From Teratosphaeria epicoccoides (taxonomy: Eukaryota; Ascomycota; Dothideomycetes; Mycosphaerellales; Teratosphaeriaceae): DNA of 64,000 nt. The notes under the pieces were generated by a model, which ran no database searches, had not been told where the DNA came from, and saw nothing but the letters and a program-made list of their open reading frames with translations. The position numbers and the translations under genes were made by a program. Positions 20,591-30,934 of the stretch are shown here, one piece after another. The first letter of the stretch is position 1; each line of letters begins with the position of its first letter. The DNA lies in NCBI GenBank assembly GCA_021401465.1, contig JADDMT010000004.1:496001-560000 (forward strand). Direction: 5' to 3'.

Positions 20591-23500
20591 ATGATAAAGG
20601 GAAAATTCGCTTTGCTTGTTCCACTTTCAGGTGCAACAATGGCGAATAACAATGGCGGACTGGCGGACAATAGGTCGCGAAATTTCACTTGCGAGGAGAA
20701 TCACTTTCGCATGATTTACAGACTTCTTGGTACCTTAGACAGACACAAGCGACAACACGAGCAACGACGCCGACGAGCCCAACGATACGAAGCAGTGCAC
20801 GGTCACAATTACGAACTGACGAACGGACAAACGACACTTACGACTACCAAACACGCCAGCGTTGACCTGACATTACAGGTGACCCATTCCATCTCAAGCT
20901 GGTCCTCGAGACACGATTTGCGACACACGATCATACAGCTCCCAAACATTGCAGACTTGATGCCGAAGTTCAGCTTCGCGACCTTCGGGCAGCTGTACAG
21001 GCGCTACAATATGGACTTTGAGCTGAAGCTATTTTGCCCAGATCTGGCGCGCGAGAACCCAGGCAATTTCCTCGCATTCCTCGCATTCTTGTTCATGATA
21101 ATCTTTCTGTTCTACTGTGGCTGGACGCACGATGATTTTGGTGACGTACGGATGGCTATAGAGGATGATCCCGGCGATGACACCAGTGACGGACACAAGG
21201 AGATACGCATCGAAACTGTCTTTACGCCAACTCCGATCTATAAAGATGAGGCGACACAGACGGAGCCAGATCTTCGACGTGAACTATTGCAATACCTGGA
21301 CGGTCGCTTCGGCAAGCTGGATTACAAGATGCAGCAGCTCATTGATTGCTGTCACGATGGTCACAAGATGAAGCGGCAGCATGAATGCGGTTCGCAGGAT
21401 GCCGCCATTGCTAAGTTGGAACGTCAAATGCAGCAGCTACTGGATTGCTGCTCCCAGGACCATAAGTTGAAGCGGCAAGATGGGTGCGAAGCAGAGGTGG
21501 ATGCCGCCCGGAAGCAGATCGCGGAGTTGGAAGAGGAGCTGAAGCGCAAGGACTTCAAATACCATCATGATCTCATGAGGTATCCCGAGAGGATCCAGGA
21601 GGCAGAGGAGAGGGCCAAGGAGGCACAGAAGAAGCAGAAGGAGCTGCAGAAGCAGGTGAAGGATGCGCAGGCCAAGCAGAATGCAGTAGCCATTCAGCTG
21701 AAAGAGGAGACCGAAAGGCACGTGAATGCTCACCCCAACGCAGAGAAGAAGCTGCTGCAGCAGCAGGTAGATAAGCTGCTCATTCAAGCTACCTCTGCCG
21801 GAAATCGGATCGCCGACCTGCAGAATCGGCTTGAAAGTACTGCGATGCAAAAGGCCGAAGCAGAAGCTAAGGCTGCTTCCAGCATTCAGGCTCTGGAGCA
21901 GACTCGGACCAAGGCTGCCAAGAAGCAAGCAGAGGCGCAGAAGCAAGATGCTGACCACCACACTTTGGTCGAGAAGCTCAGCAAGACCGAGAAGCATGCT
22001 GCAGACCTGAAGAAGGCGCTCGGTGATGCTGGGGATATCAAAAGGGCGGAGATTCGAGCCGCCAACAAGGCGAAAGAAGAGGCTATCAGGGCGCTATGGG
22101 CCGCTGAGCAGGGACGTGACTTTGCCGAAGATCACCATCAGATGCTTGCGAATGATGAGAGCGATTGGGCGAGCGAGAGAGCGGAAATTGTGAGGCAGAG
22201 GGATGAGGCTCTCAGTGCCAACAGAAACGCAGAGCATCAACGCATCAGCATGCAGACCGAGCGCGATGGCGCAATGCAGCGAATGAGAGCTGCTGAAGAA
22301 GAAGCTGCCGCGGCACGAGCTCGAGAGCAAGACTTACGGAGCGACCTGGAGAATCTCAGCAAAGAGGCCCGCGCCGAATTTTGTCGTCTCCAAGAGCTGC
22401 TGTCTAAGAGCAATGACCGGAATCTAGAGCTGCAGACCTTGGAGGAGCAGCATCGCAATAATGCAGCTGGACTATCGTCGCAGCTTCAAGCCTACCATTA
22501 TGCCCGAGAGCAAGATGAACAGCAGCTGCAACAGAATCCGACTGCGGTGCATTCAGATCCGCAGATTAGTGAGCAGCCTGGATCTCAGCGCGGTGTTGAG
22601 GTCGAAATGGATGACGCTGGCCCGGATACGGAAGACCAACGACCTGGCGCACCTGCGACCCAACCACAACAGTCGACCATCGAGCGTTCCGTGCCCGTAG
22701 CAACAAACCCTGTGGCACACCAGCAGCCCCTCTTCTACTACGAGACTGCCGACCAGAGCGATCAGCGAATGGCTGAGGCCGGAGCCCATTCAGCACCTCT
22801 CGATACGGAGACTTCTCAGCATCGTGAGATGCACTCTGAGGGCCATGTGAATGCCGGCAATTCAGACAATCGAACACCCATCCAGTGTGCCGGTTGTCAT
22901 GAGGAACCGGCCGGAGCAGATCATTACGGAACGAATTGCCCACTTTGCGATACTCCTGGCTGCACTGGACGCCGGATCAGAGGCCAATGTAGTTTCTGCT
23001 GCGCAACTCACAAGGTGCTCTTGGTCGATGACACTTGCGATGAGTGCATGAAAGTATGCGAAGCTTTCACCCATTGTGGCACTTGTGGAGCGAATGTTCA
23101 AGTGGACGAGGAGAATCGCTGTCCAAGCTGTGCGGGGTGCGAAAGATGCCAGACGTACAAGGAGCGCGGTGTCTGCAGTCGCTGCTGCAAGAAGCATGAT
23201 ACTGCACTTGATGACCGAGATGTATGCATGCTCTGCGCACAGGAGCGCGATGCCGCAGTCGAGGACGCTGTCAACGATGATGACGATGACGACGACGACA
23301 GTGGTGACGAGACGCTATGGGAACAAGTTCCGGGACTGGAGTGTCCTCGCTGCAACGTCAATGCTGCCATTCGCAACGGCTTTTGCGACTTGTGCCAAGA
23401 TTGTCCGGTGCCGGGATGCGAAAGTGAATGCATAAGCGGCGTGTGTCAGAACACGTGCGGCAAGCACAATGAGCATTGCAGCGTCGAGAGCGGCCATTGG

Positions 23501-24814
23501 GGCGAATGCGACAAGTGCAGGGCTGAACAGGAGGCGCAGAGCTCCTATGGCGATCCAGACGACGAGAGCGATGCCGATGATGACGAAGGCCAGCCGCCAT
23601 GGCCCAGGCATGAGCCAAACTCGATACAACTTCAGCCGCCCACGACCGGTGTCCCACACGGGCACCAGCCAAATTATTTCAATGCGGATTCACCAGGTTA
23701 TACACTAAACGCGGGCAATGGAAAGCCATGGACTCCAAAAACACCACCTAGAGAACAGAAGAAATTGACTGTTCTGGAGATTGAGCAGCGACTCCGAGAC
23801 CGCAAGGCACAGGGACTTTGCACCAGGTGCGGCGAGAAGTTGGTGGACGGGAAATGTGCGGAACGGGGCTGCGGAAGATGCAAGTGGTGCGGAGAATCGG
23901 CCGATGACGAGGGCATATGCAGAAACGAAGGCTGTGGCATACCCACCGCGACTGAGCGGAAGAATATGGGAGCCGAGCAGAAGTATTCACAAGCCGAGCA
24001 GATTGGACAAGACAGAGAGGAGTATCTGGGAAGGAAGAGGCGCAGGGCGGTTGAGGCCTTAGCGGAGAATGAGCTGGAGCCAGAGCGGAAGAAAATGCAA
24101 GAGGAAGACGAAGACGACTCGGGTCTCGTACTCACATGCCCGCTCTGCGACAAATATGACGTGACTGACAAAGGTGCCTGCCACGAATGTCAGAAATGCC
24201 CAGTCGCGGGCTGCGACGAGCGCCAACAGGGCGGCGTGTGTCCGAATATGTGCGAGAAACATGAGCACATCAACATGAGCACAGGCAGATGCGACGAGTG
24301 CGAGGCTGCAAAGATACCGAAATCTGTGCCAAACTACAGCAAGATGACCGCCGGAGGATTCGCACCAGTGCCTGCTTCTTCCGGCAGGAAATGGGCTCCC
24401 ATCATGCCAACAATGCCAGGCGGCTCTGGGCCTATCAGCTTGCGCCAGATGACCAACCAAGACTGGACGAGACCATGTTCCAAATGTGGCGTCCCAATGA
24501 TTGGCGGAAACTGCTGGAAACCGGGCTGTGGGGCTTGCGAGCGATGCAGGGGTCTCTTGGAGGACAATGGCATCTGCGAGAATGAAGGCTGCGGTGTTCC
24601 TGACAGTAGCACGAGGGAGAGAATGCGTGTGGAAGCGATCGAAAGGGAGGAGCGGCATGCGCGGAGACAGATGACAGCTCAGATGCAGCGGCTTCGCATG
24701 GAGGAGCGGGTGCAGGAGAGGGAGGAGCAGCAGCATGAGGGCTTTGTCTTCCGTGCCGGGCAGCAAATGGACTTCAGTAGAAAGCCGCAGCAGGATGAGC
24801 GCCGGAAGAAATGA
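20591..24814 (+). CDS. Membrane-anchored coiled-coil protein with repeated cysteine modules, unknown family
   Basis: A single 1407-aa frame from the ATG at 20591 (ATG 20639 is an alternative). Residues about 158-178 are one strong membrane segment. Two similar MQQL(I/L)DCC units follow near 247 and 280, then a long Glu/Lys/Gln/Ala-rich coiled coil (about 290-650). The C-terminal half holds six cysteine modules. Four are type A, starting near Cys766, 829, 918 and 1183, with a core of C-x2-C-x10..13-C-x2-C...C-x8-C-x2..3-C-x2-H and a closing C-x2-C. Two are type B, starting near 1077 and 1296, with identical spacing C-x2-C-x8-C-x4-C-x2-C-x2-C-x9-C-x4-C-G. Order is A-A-A-B-A-B, so an A-B pair appears duplicated. 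Zinc binding is the obvious inference. I recognise no family; function unknown. Confidence 0.75.
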   Translation: MIKGKFALLVPLSGATMANNNGGLADNRSRNFTCEENHFRMIYRLLGTLDRHKRQHEQRRRRAQRYEAVHGHNYELTNGQTTLTTTKHASVDLTLQVTHSISSWSSRHDLRHTIIQLPNIADLMPKFSFATFGQLYRRYNMDFELKLFCPDLARENPGNFLAFLAFLFMIIFLFYCGWTHDDFGDVRMAIEDDPGDDTSDGHKEIRIETVFTPTPIYKDEATQTEPDLRRELLQYLDGRFGKLDYKMQQLIDCCHDGHKMKRQHECGSQDAAIAKLERQMQQLLDCCSQDHKLKRQDGCEAEVDAARKQIAELEEELKRKDFKYHHDLMRYPERIQEAEERAKEAQKKQKELQKQVKDAQAKQNAVAIQLKEETERHVNAHPNAEKKLLQQQVDKLLIQATSAGNRIADLQNRLESTAMQKAEAEAKAASSIQALEQTRTKAAKKQAEAQKQDADHHTLVEKLSKTEKHAADLKKALGDAGDIKRAEIRAANKAKEEAIRALWAAEQGRDFAEDHHQMLANDESDWASERAEIVRQRDEALSANRNAEHQRISMQTERDGAMQRMRAAEEEAAAARAREQDLRSDLENLSKEARAEFCRLQELLSKSNDRNLELQTLEEQHRNNAAGLSSQLQAYHYAREQDEQQLQQNPTAVHSDPQISEQPGSQRGVEVEMDDAGPDTEDQRPGAPATQPQQSTIERSVPVATNPVAHQQPLFYYETADQSDQRMAEAGAHSAPLDTETSQHREMHSEGHVNAGNSDNRTPIQCAGCHEEPAGADHYGTNCPLCDTPGCTGRRIRGQCSFCCATHKVLLVDDTCDECMKVCEAFTHCGTCGANVQVDEENRCPSCAGCERCQTYKERGVCSRCCKKHDTALDDRDVCMLCAQERDAAVEDAVNDDDDDDDDSGDETLWEQVPGLECPRCNVNAAIRNGFCDLCQDCPVPGCESECISGVCQNTCGKHNEHCSVESGHWGECDKCRAEQEAQSSYGDPDDESDADDDEGQPPWPRHEPNSIQLQPPTTGVPHGHQPNYFNADSPGYTLNAGNGKPWTPKTPPREQKKLTVLEIEQRLRDRKAQGLCTRCGEKLVDGKCAERGCGRCKWCGESADDEGICRNEGCGIPTATERKNMGAEQKYSQAEQIGQDREEYLGRKRRRAVEALAENELEPERKKMQEEDEDDSGLVLTCPLCDKYDVTDKGACHECQKCPVAGCDERQQGGVCPNMCEKHEHINMSTGRCDECEAAKIPKSVPNYSKMTAGGFAPVPASSGRKWAPIMPTMPGGSGPISLRQMTNQDWTRPCSKCGVPMIGGNCWKPGCGACERCRGLLEDNGICENEGCGVPDSSTRERMRVEAIEREERHARRQMTAQMQRLRMEERVQEREEQQHEGFVFRAGQQMDFSRKPQQDERRKK

Positions 24815-25053
24815 GGCGATGCTTCAAATGATGCTGCTGATGGCGCGAGGCGGTTTGATGGAAAGCCAGCTTGGTGAGGGCGCGGCTTGACAGAGTGATG
24901 CGGATGACGAACGAAGTGGCGCTGGTTGATAGATTGACGCGTATTTAGAGCAATCAGGATGAGCTTTTCGGTACACACCTCTCGTCTCATGTTGACTCCA
25001 GTTCATATCAAAACTCACCACCGCTGCCGAGAGTTCAGTTGATAACAATAACA

Positions 25054-25951
25054 CTACCCGCTAACCATCTCTGGTCTCTGATGACCAGCCAGGAACCAAG
25101 TCCAAATATTCAAGCCAACCTTAGTCCCACTCCGCACAGGCATGCCCGCATGGATCGTCTCCTGGTACCCTCTCCCATCCGCATCGAAATTACTCCAAAA
25201 CACTGCGGCGCCCTTGCTCGCCTTGAACGTGACACCCTCATCCTTCCCATCACACTCAATGAACTCACACCACCTCTCGTCCGTTGGTCTCGCCAGCTTA
25301 GGAAAATTAGTGCCGCCGCCCTCGCAGTCAGCTTGCAGGTACACCATAAATGTGCTTTCTCGTCGGGAAGTCTTTGAGGCCGTTGACCAGTCGTAATGGT
25401 AGTCGTAGTGACCTGTGACATTGTATCGCTGTGTCCAGAGGCGCTCGACGAATGCATCTTTCGGCCAGCCTTGGATTGACAGGGCGCGAGCTTCGATACA
25501 CTGAACGATGTTGTCGCGGTCGATCATGGCCTTCTCGGACTTCCGGACTGACTCGTCGACTGTCTCGACGCCGTCGTTGAAGACCGTGCTGGTGCGCCAT
25601 TTGTTCGCGCTGATGAACGTCAGTGGGTACCTGAGCCGTTGAGGGTCCTGTGGCATACCTGATGTCTATCAGATGATCTGCTTCCAGCTCACTTACGAAG
25701 TTGTCAATGAGTATGACAAGCGGTGCTTGCGAGAAGATGCGAGTTCCGTAGTGGTGCACTGAGCATTTCAGCCCATCCTCTTGGTAGACTATGTTCTCGA
25801 CCTTGGCCCGGGCCATGGGTGCATCCTGTCTAGCTGTTGAGACTGCACTGAAGGAGAACAGGCCAGGAGCGCCCAGGAGAACGTAGATGACCACTGGGAT
25901 CACGCCGAGTTCGATTACTGTCCGCCAGCGGAAAGGCTGAGCGCTTGACAT
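25054..25951 (-). CDS. Prolyl 4-hydroxylase-like 2OG-Fe(II) oxygenase
   Basis: Exon 1 is 25659-25951 and exon 2 is 25054-25609, with a 49-nt intron in phase 2; the join (HLIDI-SANKWRTSTVF) restores the family's continuous frame and gives 282 aa. Residues about 12-34 are hydrophobic, consistent with a type II membrane anchor and a lumenal catalytic domain. The double-stranded beta-helix core shows RYNVTGHYDYHYD, where His169 and Asp171 form the HxD iron site, and the distal block ETIHAGMPVRSGTKVGLNIW supplies the second His and the basic residue for 2-oxoglutarate. P4H enzymes hydroxylate proline residues in proteins in the secretory pathway; fungal substrates are not well known. The gene is divergent from the damaged SDR gene 575 bp away. 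Confidence 0.85.
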
Positions 25952-26526
25952 GGCGACGTGATTGTATGAATGTAAGTTCTGATGGAAGTGGCATGATCAT
26001 AACGGCGAGCCACGCGCTGGGCTATCATATCTTCGACATCCGTTCCTATATACCTCTCGATGCATCCTTGAAGACGCCCCGAGAAACATAAGCTAACCCT
26101 CCGCACCTTCGACTGTCACTTAAAGCCAGTGAGACATGGTAGTGACAAGATATACTGACATATACGCTAATGCTCAAACAGGAAGTAGCTGACACCGCTT
26201 CATCAATGCCATCACTTTACAGAATGATCGACCGACACCAATCAATCACCGCAAGGGTGCACATTACACCCGGCTTGTTGATTCGTTGAGATCAAAGTTT
26301 CCGGAGAAGATATACATTGACGGCAGTCCACGGCTCGGCGCTCTTGACGACAGCAGCGGAGCGGTGCCTTCAATTTGAGCCGGAGCCGCATCGGCCTGAT
26401 GATTCTCTCCGTCAATTTCGGTGCTGCGAACAGATCGATTAGGTTATCAGCTGCGATTTCATACCAGTTCTACATATTTGTTTGAGTCACTTTCACATCA
26501 TCAACATCTCACAAACACCAATAGGA
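25952..26526. other. Shared upstream region of P4H-like and SDR genes
   Basis: A 575-bp divergent intergenic region. No additional gene is seen. Confidence 0.5.
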
Positions 26527-27604
26527 ATGTCTCAGCCACCTATCGATATCGCACCAATCGACGTCTTCAAAGCCTGGCGCGGCAAGCGCCATCCACCTAA
26601 AAGCACTAACTCTTCCTTTACCGGACGCACAATCATTGTCACAGGAGCGAACAGCGGACTAGGCTTTGAAGCTGCTCTCAAATTCGTGCAATCCAACGCC
26701 GTCAAGGTCGTCCTGGGCGTTCGTACCATTAGTAAAGGCGAAGATGCAAAAGCAGCAATCGAAGCCCGGACTGGCCGACAAGGCGTCATCGAGGTCTGGC
26801 AACTCGACATGCTAGACTACGATAGCATCAGAGAGTCTTCGCTTCCAGAGCGGCTCAGGAACTCGACAGTTTGGACGTCGCAGTCCTGAATGCAGGTGTA
26901 GTCATGGCAACGTACGAGAAGTCTGCCTATGGCTGGGAGAAGACTCTGCAAGTCAATGTCTTGTCCAAAACACTCCTGACGCTGCTCTTGTTGCCAAAAT
27001 TTCAAGCGAGTAACACCGCTGGGTACACACCAATCCTCGAGATAGTGAGCTCAAGCGTGCACCGTAACGTCAAAGCACTCGGGAACGACCCAAACACCAA
27101 TGAAGGTCCGTTATCTCTTTACAAACGAGCCGGCGGCTACTCTCAATCCCAATATGGCATCTCCGAACTCTTTCTTGAATATGCCCATGCCGGTCTCGCT
27201 CGACTCGCTTCCGACGAGACCTCGGGCAAGCCCAATGTCATCGTCATCTCCGTCTGCCCTGGTGCCACACGCTCAGAACTCGCACGAGACGTCACGAAAC
27301 GCAGTCTAAACATTCGCATCTTCTTTTGGATTTTCTCAACACTCTGCCAAAGAACAACGGAGGAGGGGGCCCAGACTTATATTTCTGCGTTGACGGTTGG
27401 GGAGAAAGGGCATGGGAGATTCAGGAGTAAGTGTCTACGGTATCTATTGATTTGGCTTATGCTGACAGGATTGTGTTGGACAGACCGGCGCAGATGCTTG
27501 TTGGCCCAGATAACGAAGGATTGCAGGCGATGGTGTGGAATGAAATCGTTGATGCTTTGGCGAAGGAAATGCCGGAGGTGAAGTTTTTGGCTAAAGCACC
27601 ATGA
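26527..27604 (+). pseudogene. Short-chain dehydrogenase/reductase, frame broken
   Basis: The ATG at 26527 opens an SDR frame with the Rossmann motif TGANSGLGF (about residues 39-47) and the later DMLDYDSIR block. Just after this, at 26829-26837, the family's continuation (VFASRAAQELDSLDVAVLNAG) is found two bases out of frame; removing one AG unit from the AGAGAG run would restore it. The second frame then gives NAG, the SSVHR region and YGISELFLEYAHAGLAR-type catalytic Tyr region. Near 27427 a GTAAGT...CTGACAG intron (42 nt) fits, but the expected C-terminus (MLVGPDNEGLQAMVWNEIVDALAKE..., to 27604) again lies in another frame. Two breaks in a conserved protein suggest a pseudogene; indel sequencing errors are the alternative. 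Confidence 0.75.
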
Positions 27605-27837
27605 TGGGTCTACTTATGTGTATATGTACCAGAGCACGAAGCGTGACAAATCTTGCCATTCCATCGTCGTTTACTGCAGTCTCTGCCGAGCTTGAGTTCT
27701 TCTGATCAATTGCGTCTGGCCGGGTGTCTCGTCACCACGAGGAAGTCACAATTGCAGCGTACTTATCGTGCTCGCTGTCGTACTGTCCCCTTCCGTCGTG
27801 CTTGCTGGACCAGACAACGTCTTGGTCGCCCCATTGA

Positions 27838-28804
27838 CTAGGACAGCAGTTCCAGCATTGCGGACAGCCTGACTATCAATCGTATTGACCGCACCAAGCT
27901 CCGAAGTGTCAGAAAACCATCAAGATCGAACCTTTCGATGAAGAAAGAGCGATGGCCAGGACAGTGTTGACGCCCAGGCTCATCACCATGCCCGTCGTAG
28001 CTGATGCCGTCGGCGCGCTCGAAGGCACGGAAGAAGCCGGCGCGGGCAGTCTGCTGATGACAGGGGGCGTAGCAGTAACGGATGACGACGGTGTTCGATT
28101 GCGGCATCTGAATCAAGATCGTCCAACGCTGCTTGCGACCTCTCGACCTAACGTAGAGCACCTTGCATGACGTCGACGGCTTCGCGCTTCTGGGACCGGT
28201 AGTGACGGATCTGGGCGATGAGGAACCCGGATCTGGTGTAAAGAGGTCGCCAGACAGCAGAGCTTTGGGCTTCTTTCGCGAGTTTGAGAGGACACTCGAA
28301 GATGAACTTGGGAACGAGATGGAAAGGGAGATGTAATCTGACCTGCTGTCGGGCTGACGTGTGTCGCCGGCGAAATTCAGATGTTCGCTCGGAGTTGGTG
28401 GCCTCCTGATGTTCGTGTCCGGAATCTCAAGAGGGAGGCCGTTGTGGAGGCCTGTAGAACTGGAGCCCGACCACGAGCAGTAAGAGTCATGAGCCCGACA
28501 GCCCTTTCGGCGAGGTGTTGGCTAAGATGCCCAGTTTACCACCGTGGAGAAGCGATGGTGGTCTGGTCAAGTTGTCGGTGTGCAGCTTTTCGTGAACGAA
28601 CGAGTTGTCACGATCGTTGTTCGAGGAAGCGTACGCAATCAACGGTTTGGTAGTTTGGTGCGGAGAATCGGCCGTATCCGAGATTCGAAGATGATTCGAT
28701 GTGGAAGGCGCGATTCGCCGTGCATGTGATTGATTTAGGTAAGCCCTACGCTGAGCACGTCGAGCGCCAGACACGTGAATCCAGGTCCTGCTCGCCAGCG
28801 TCAC
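27838..28804 (-). CDS. Unresolved minus-strand gene, product unknown
   Basis: Two long minus-strand frames join cleanly: exon A (28804 down to 28540) and exon B (28451 down to 27838) across an 88-nt intron, GTAAAC...CTACAG, in phase 1. The joined product is about 290 residues, hydrophilic and Ser/Pro/Arg-rich (PLEIPDTNIRRPPTPSEHLNF is the most ordered-looking part). No ATG occurs near the start of exon A, so at least one upstream exon is missing. Within exon B an alternative frame over 27920-28070 reads as a Ser/Thr/Pro-rich stretch with a hydrophobic end, which would suggest a wall protein instead. I recognise no domain. Confidence 0.35.
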
Positions 28805-29105
28805 GCACCTTTGGCAAGCTGTGCAAAGAGCACCTGCGCTGCCGCTGTGAATGCGTCAAAGTTCGAGGTAGACCTTCAGCCAAACAAAAGTCTCCGGTAC
28901 TGTAAGTCTTCCCAAGCTCGAGATTCACCTTGAAGCAGGCCGGTCATTACAAACACTCCTTCCAGCACAGGAATTTCTGAAATTTATGTCGAAATCTCTT
29001 AATCACGCGGTGTGAGTCAACGTGGAAGCACTCCGACAGCAAAAGCTGTCAATCCAACCGAAAGCCCCCGGCAACGATTCGTGCTTGCCGGATAACAACG
29101 TCAAA

Positions 29106-29564
29106 ATGAGGCCTGCTTCTAGCTCACGGGTTATGTCCGAAACGGACGACATCAAGCGAGGGTTCGAGCAACCTGAAGGCCGCGGCTCAAGCACCCAGGA
29201 CATGACCAAGGTGCAGCGTGCCCATCTTGAGCATATTGCGCAGACGGAACTCGCCCTGATCGGCGAGCCAGTCTCCCAGCACGAGCGCGAAAATTCGAAG
29301 CAGGATCAGAGGCAGGAGCATTGCGAGGCAGCTGTACCGTCTGAGAGCTGCAGAAAAGACGAGACCGCTGGTAATCGTGAAGCGGTCACGGACAATCAAT
29401 GGCTCAGGCTACTGGATTCGAAGCACGAGGAGACCGAGAAAAAGCGTGAAGAGACTGCGGCGCTTGCAGACGTCAAGTATCTTGAGGGCATCAACGAGGT
29501 CGAGGATGGTGATGTTGGCGTCGAGGCTATAATGACCAGCAAAGGCTGCCTGAGAGTGCTGTAG
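29106..29564 (+). CDS. Hypothetical hydrophilic protein
   Basis: An ATG at 29106 opens 152 codons in a frame that is also open upstream to 29022. The product is strongly charged (many Glu, Lys, Gln, Arg), has no signal peptide or membrane segment, and could form a helix or coiled coil in its second half (KHEETEKKREETAALAD). No family is recognised. It sits about 100 bp from the convergent UreD gene. Coding status rests on ORF length and composition only. Confidence 0.35.
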   Translation: MRPASSSRVMSETDDIKRGFEQPEGRGSSTQDMTKVQRAHLEHIAQTELALIGEPVSQHERENSKQDQRQEHCEAAVPSESCRKDETAGNREAVTDNQWLRLLDSKHEETEKKREETAALADVKYLEGINEVEDGDVGVEAIMTSKGCLRVL

Positions 29565-29661
29565 AGGGCGTTTGGAAATGTTTAGAGGCCTGAAGTTCGG
29601 ATCCTAATGACATGTTGGCCATGGCGCATATGGAAATAAGCGGATCACATAGGGTAGCAAC

Positions 29662-30675
29662 TCATCGCAGACACAGCAGACTCCTCTCACCAAATTCCCT
29701 TTCAACGGTCCCCTCCTCCCTGAGCATAGTCCACAACCACCTTCTTCCGCTCTCCACCTCCCGTGCCCCGAACTTGATGACTACACAACCACGCACATTC
29801 GCAGCAGTCCACAGCAGCCCGTCAGCGTCCTCCTGCCTCTGCCTCGCAAGCCTCCTCACAACATGCGGCTCTACGTCTTCTTCTTCGCCATCATCGCTGC
29901 CAGTATCCCATTTCCTGTCTCCAATCCTTGGCAGTGCAGAGAACTCGCCCAGAAAGAACTGACCAAGATGCTTGAACAGAGGGCCGTAGAGGATCAGTGT
30001 GCCGAAGACGACTAGGTTGTGCATTCTGTTCGTAATGCTGTTTGGAAGCCCATGATCGTCCAGTAAGACATTGTCGCGAAGTAAGAGCTTGCGTTTGCCA
30101 TCCGACAGATTGAGAAAGATTTCGTTCCTGCTGCCATAGCGGTGAAAAGACCAATTCTCGCCATTAGCCGTGCGGCCGTTCGAGACCCAGTCTAGTGCGC
30201 AGAGACTGCCGGTAGAAGCACCTTCCCTTTCAGATGGAGGGCACTGGATGTCGTAGATCTGTTGCTGCTCGAAACAGCTCTTCTGGAAGGGCTGGACAGG
30301 GTCCGGTAAATAGCATAATGCTGAGCCTGATCCGAGAGAGACCTTCATAGACTGTCTGCTTAGCACATCCCTGGCAGGCGCTTTGAATAGCTTGGTGCTC
30401 CCTTGAGTCAGGAGTACCAGCTTCGTCTTCGGTTCAAGGACCACATCCAGGCTGATACTGTCACCAGCTACAATGCCGCCGCCATAAGTCAGGAGATAGA
30501 CGGTATGCACCAGATCACGAGGCTCATTTTCTGTCCTTACTGGTGCTGGCTGGACGAGTTTCAGAGGATATTGATAGCTTGCCGTCCTGAGTCTGGGCGT
30601 GTCAGGCGGCAAGAGGGCTAGATATACAATTCCGTGGCCTGCTTTGGCGGAGGAGGTGAGGAAGGGGTTGGACAT
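29662..30675 (-). CDS. ureD: Urease accessory protein UreD
   Basis: A single-exon 337-aa ORF. Family blocks are visible in order: GGGIVAGD (about 65-72), LLTQGSTKLFK (about 88-98), ALCYLPDPVQPFQ, and the C-terminal RGCVVIKFGA. UreD is a scaffold that, with UreF and UreG, delivers nickel into the urease active site in the cytosol. The other urease genes are not in this window, as is normal for fungi. The gene is divergent from the U-box cyclophilin, with 259 bp between their start codons. Confidence 0.9.
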   Translation of the reverse strand: MSNPFLTSSAKAGHGIVYLALLPPDTPRLRTASYQYPLKLVQPAPVRTENEPRDLVHTVYLLTYGGGIVAGDSISLDVVLEPKTKLVLLTQGSTKLFKAPARDVLSRQSMKVSLGSGSALCYLPDPVQPFQKSCFEQQQIYDIQCPPSEREGASTGSLCALDWVSNGRTANGENWSFHRYGSRNEIFLNLSDGKRKLLLRDNVLLDDHGLPNSITNRMHNLVVFGTLILYGPLFKHLGQFFLGEFSALPRIGDRKWDTGSDDGEEEDVEPHVVRRLARQRQEDADGLLWTAANVRGCVVIKFGAREVESGRRWLWTMLREEGTVEREFGERSLLCLR

Positions 30676-30934
30676 CTATCGTCCAGAATTATGTGTTATT
30701 GTGGCAGCATACTTGAGCAATTGGATGAGCCTTGAGAATGCGACTCGGTCTAGACGGCTTCAAAATGGACAAGAGAAGAGTGATCCTTGGATGCATGCAT
30801 GTGACGGGAGGCCCATCGGGGCCAAGGAGAAGCAGTTATTCCGCCTTCCAGATCGAGATTGTGTATTCTTGACTCGCGAACGCCATATGAACATTTGCGA
30901 CAACTTTGCTACCGACAAGAACATTACTCGCACG
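30676..30934. promoter_or_regulatory. Divergent promoter, UreD / U-box cyclophilin
   Basis: Only 259 bp separate the two start codons, so both promoters must lie here. No specific element is assigned. Confidence 0.5.
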
